64,000 bases of DNA from Pseudohongiella sp. (GTDB lineage Bacteria; Pseudomonadota; Gammaproteobacteria; Pseudomonadales; Pseudohongiellaceae). Under the pieces are notes generated by a model, which was not told where the DNA came from, searched no databases, and saw only the letters and a program-made list of their open reading frames with translations. The stretch covers positions 81,423 through 145,422 of the forward strand of contig JAUSCD010000019.1 of assembly GCA_030651695.1 (NCBI GenBank), given 5' to 3'. Of this stretch, positions 62,340 to 64,000 are shown in pieces. Position 1 is the stretch's first letter; each line of letters begins with the position of its first letter. A program made the translations under genes and the position numbers.

Positions 62340-63794
62340 ATGTTCGATTCAATAGAAGAGCAAATTGGAGAGTATGCTGAGCTTCTGTTGAAGGCACTTG
62401 AAGATGGCCTAGCTGCTATCAAAATGTATGCAGAAAAAGGGGGAGGCATAGGTAAATACTATGATTTCCCAACAGTTTCATATGGCAAAAACGGACTTCC
62501 TAGTTTTTCAACTTCCTTTGGAAGTGGGCCTACTGATTACAGAGATTGTTTCCGTTCGTTTGGGCGAGGAGAACCAAAAGTCGATGAGAAGGGTATTGAG
62601 TCATTTGCGCGCCTTATCGATTTCGTACGAAAACACCCGAAGCTACATCATCGGTTCACAATTGATTACACTCCACCTCCAGATGCGGCTAAAGACATCA
62701 AAATTGATGAAATAAACATTGTTTCTGGAATAAAGGACTCTATTGATCGATATATCCACAGTAACTCCGGCTATGAATATGATGAGCAAATGGGCGCTGA
62801 AGCGATAGCGCCTACTCTTGCTTATATTTTTAACAAGAATCTGGATATTGAGATATGTGTGCCCATTCTCTTTCTTCAGTTTCCCTTCGATGAATACCAA
62901 ATATCAGATGGAGTTTGTATACGCCGGATATCAGGGAAGGAGCACCAAGCAAGATATGGTGTTGAGTCCTATAATACAAGCGCACATAAGTCGGTAAAAT
63001 CGTCCGCAACGCATGCCTTTGTTTTAAAGGGCTGGCATGTTCCTAATGCTGAACGAATGTGGTATTTCGATGTACTATCAAAACCGCGAGCTTATCCTCA
63101 AGAACGAATAAACAACTTCTTTGGTGCGTTGCGAATTGCAACAAAGGCAAATACTGGGTATGCGCAAATATACTCGATTGCCAAGGGATGGGCCGTGCAT
63201 AACAAATCTGATCTTCCCTGTGCTCTAGGCGCCACAGTTCGATCTTATCCAGGGTGGTTTGAGGATTACTATTGGAATATCGAAACTGTTCCATCTATAT
63301 CTAACGAAGAAATGGATCAAATTTCTACGCTATACAACAATATCGAATCTGCAACGGAAAACTCTATTCATCTTTCTATAAAGCGGCTGAATCAGTGTTT
63401 GGTTCGTGACAATGAAGAGGATTCGGTGCTCGATGCAACAATTGCGTTGGAGGCGCTGCTCTCTGACGATGGAAACCAAGAAATGACACATAAACTTGCG
63501 ATGAGAATTGGGGCGCTATCAAGGCTGGAAAAATCATACCACCGCACCCCCTTTGATTCCTTTGGAGATGTTAAAAAGATTTATGCGTATCGCTCAGCAA
63601 TTGTCCACGGAAGCAAAGGTCTCGATAAGAAGAAAGTAATCAAAATAGATGAGGACAATGAAGTAAATACGCATGCACTGGCTGTCGAGTATTTGAGAAT
63701 GATACTTAGGGTTGTATTGAATAACCCGGATTACAGGGTGCCGAGAAATATTGACGAAAAGTTGCTGCTGAATTATGGAATTGTTAAATCATAA
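62340..63794 (+). CDS. ApeA-like HEPN domain protein
   Basis: This is a 484-residue protein. The N-terminal 330 residues are unfamiliar and mixed alpha/beta. The C-terminal part from about 360 (DATIALEALLSDDGNQEMTHKLAMRIGAL) through YAYRSAIVHG matches the ApeA-like HEPN domain, with the Rx4H motif at about 417-422. ApeA is an antiphage protein, so a defence role is likely. The ATG at 62340 has AAAGGG in front; an in-frame ATG at 62319 is less well placed. The gene is AT-rich and unlike its surroundings, which suggests transfer. Confidence 0.72.
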   Translation: MFDSIEEQIGEYAELLLKALEDGLAAIKMYAEKGGGIGKYYDFPTVSYGKNGLPSFSTSFGSGPTDYRDCFRSFGRGEPKVDEKGIESFARLIDFVRKHPKLHHRFTIDYTPPPDAAKDIKIDEINIVSGIKDSIDRYIHSNSGYEYDEQMGAEAIAPTLAYIFNKNLDIEICVPILFLQFPFDEYQISDGVCIRRISGKEHQARYGVESYNTSAHKSVKSSATHAFVLKGWHVPNAERMWYFDVLSKPRAYPQERINNFFGALRIATKANTGYAQIYSIAKGWAVHNKSDLPCALGATVRSYPGWFEDYYWNIETVPSISNEEMDQISTLYNNIESATENSIHLSIKRLNQCLVRDNEEDSVLDATIALEALLSDDGNQEMTHKLAMRIGALSRLEKSYHRTPFDSFGDVKKIYAYRSAIVHGSKGLDKKKVIKIDEDNEVNTHALAVEYLRMILRVVLNNPDYRVPRNIDEKLLLNYGIVKS

Positions 63795-63866
63795 AAAGGC
63801 CGTATATTTAGCCGCAATTTCGTTCGCCGCACTCCAAATAATTGCGCCGGTTACGGTTGGCGTTGA

Positions 63867-63883
63867 GGCTGTAGAAAAACCCC
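63867..63883 (+). mobile_element. possible left end of an IS1182-type element
   Basis: GGCTGTAGAAAAACCCC lies 55 bp before the transposase start, where a terminal inverted repeat would be expected. The right end is outside the window, so the repeat cannot be confirmed. Confidence 0.35.
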
Positions 63884-63937
63884 AAAAACCATCCGTTCTG
63901 CTAAAATGTGACACCGCAACTGAATCAGGTAAGCCAC

Positions 63938-64000
63938 ATGCCACAGTTCAAACATTATGATTACAATCAGTCAGCGATGGTTGTGATCAATTATGAAGAG
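63938..64000 (+). CDS. IS1182-type transposase, N-terminal fragment (runs off the window)
   Basis: The 21 visible codons read MPQFKHYDYN then QSAMVVINYEE, which is the start pattern I know from IS1182-group transposases. AGGT lies before the ATG. The gene continues past base 64000, so completeness is unknown. Its presence next to the HEPN genes marks this end as an accessory region. Confidence 0.65.
   Translation, partial: MPQFKHYDYNQSAMVVINYEE

Noticed and set aside
63775..63960. Plus-strand frame of 61 codons after the ApeA-like gene
   Set aside because: It overlaps the end of that gene and runs into the transposase start and probable IS end; there is no ribosome site.
54422..64000. Duplicate of the tRNA-Pro 3' end marking an island's second edge
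   Set aside because: I did not find the terminal tRNA sequence again in the window.
1..64000. CRISPR arrays or rRNA genes
   Set aside because: No regularly spaced repeats and no rRNA-like sequence were seen.

Overview
The window is about 56% GC over most of its length and reads as the chromosome of an aerobic, free-living gammaproteobacterium. Support comes from the Pseudomonas-type order nrdR-ribD-ribE-ribBX-ribH-nusB-thiL-pgpA-ribA facing xseB-ispA-dxs, from an EttA of E. coli length, and from DnaT/P-like replication helpers. The number of secreted PRTPxGxPDxxGxW-type proteins, a DUF6152 protein and a secreted HpcH/HpaI aldolase recalls marine Pseudohongiella/OMG-like lineages. That placement is inference, because no rRNA or universal marker was compared.

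Layout. 1-1284: end of a VC0807-like membrane protein gene and a small secreted protein. 1289-5144: an fbpABC ferric-iron importer with a Fur-box candidate. 5179-10170: a periplasmic cluster of two paralogous secreted proteins, two cytochrome c'-like proteins, a membrane-anchored cupredoxin-like unknown, DUF6152 and a small secreted beta-rich protein. 10299-11852: a 2OG-Fe(II) oxygenase coupled to a two-helix membrane protein. 12004-16614 (+): xseB, ispA, dxs, cobO, btuF (isoprenoid and cobalamin). 16648-24743 (-): glyA, nrdR and the riboflavin/thiamine/PgpA operon. 24927-31041: an FkbM methyltransferase, then a zinc locus (DUF3299; lipoprotein-type ABC exporter with a His-rich permease; COG0523 GTPase; DUF1826; Zur) with two matching Zur-like sites. 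A broken ABC ATPase start and a sigma54-like promoter follow.

31489-42634: Crp/Fnr regulator, a baeRF protein, a GNAT-nitrilase pair, ergothioneine genes egtBD, YciE, the secreted aldolase, an orphan DUF2149 gene and two membrane diguanylate cyclases. 42672-45973: an operon of sensory-rhodopsin-transducer-like protein, SDR and GH15 hydrolase. 46468-53690: ettA, a PilZ protein, overlapping P-like and triple-DnaT genes, a sterol-desaturase-like protein and an M20 peptidase. 53827-60697: DoxX, tRNA-Pro(CGG), a RelE/ParE-type toxin-antitoxin pair, M48 lipoprotein protease, a catalase-like protein lacking the expected distal His, YccF, an acyltransferase, HigBA and DUF2855.

60698-64000 is visibly more AT-rich and accessory. 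It holds an AbiU2-like HEPN protein in what looks like an integron cassette ending in an attC-like hairpin, a small C39-like cysteine peptidase, an ApeA-like HEPN protein and the start of an IS1182-type transposase. This right end is the best candidate for an unusual, possibly antiphage, gene set. The zinc locus and the rhodopsin-transducer operon are the next most interesting.
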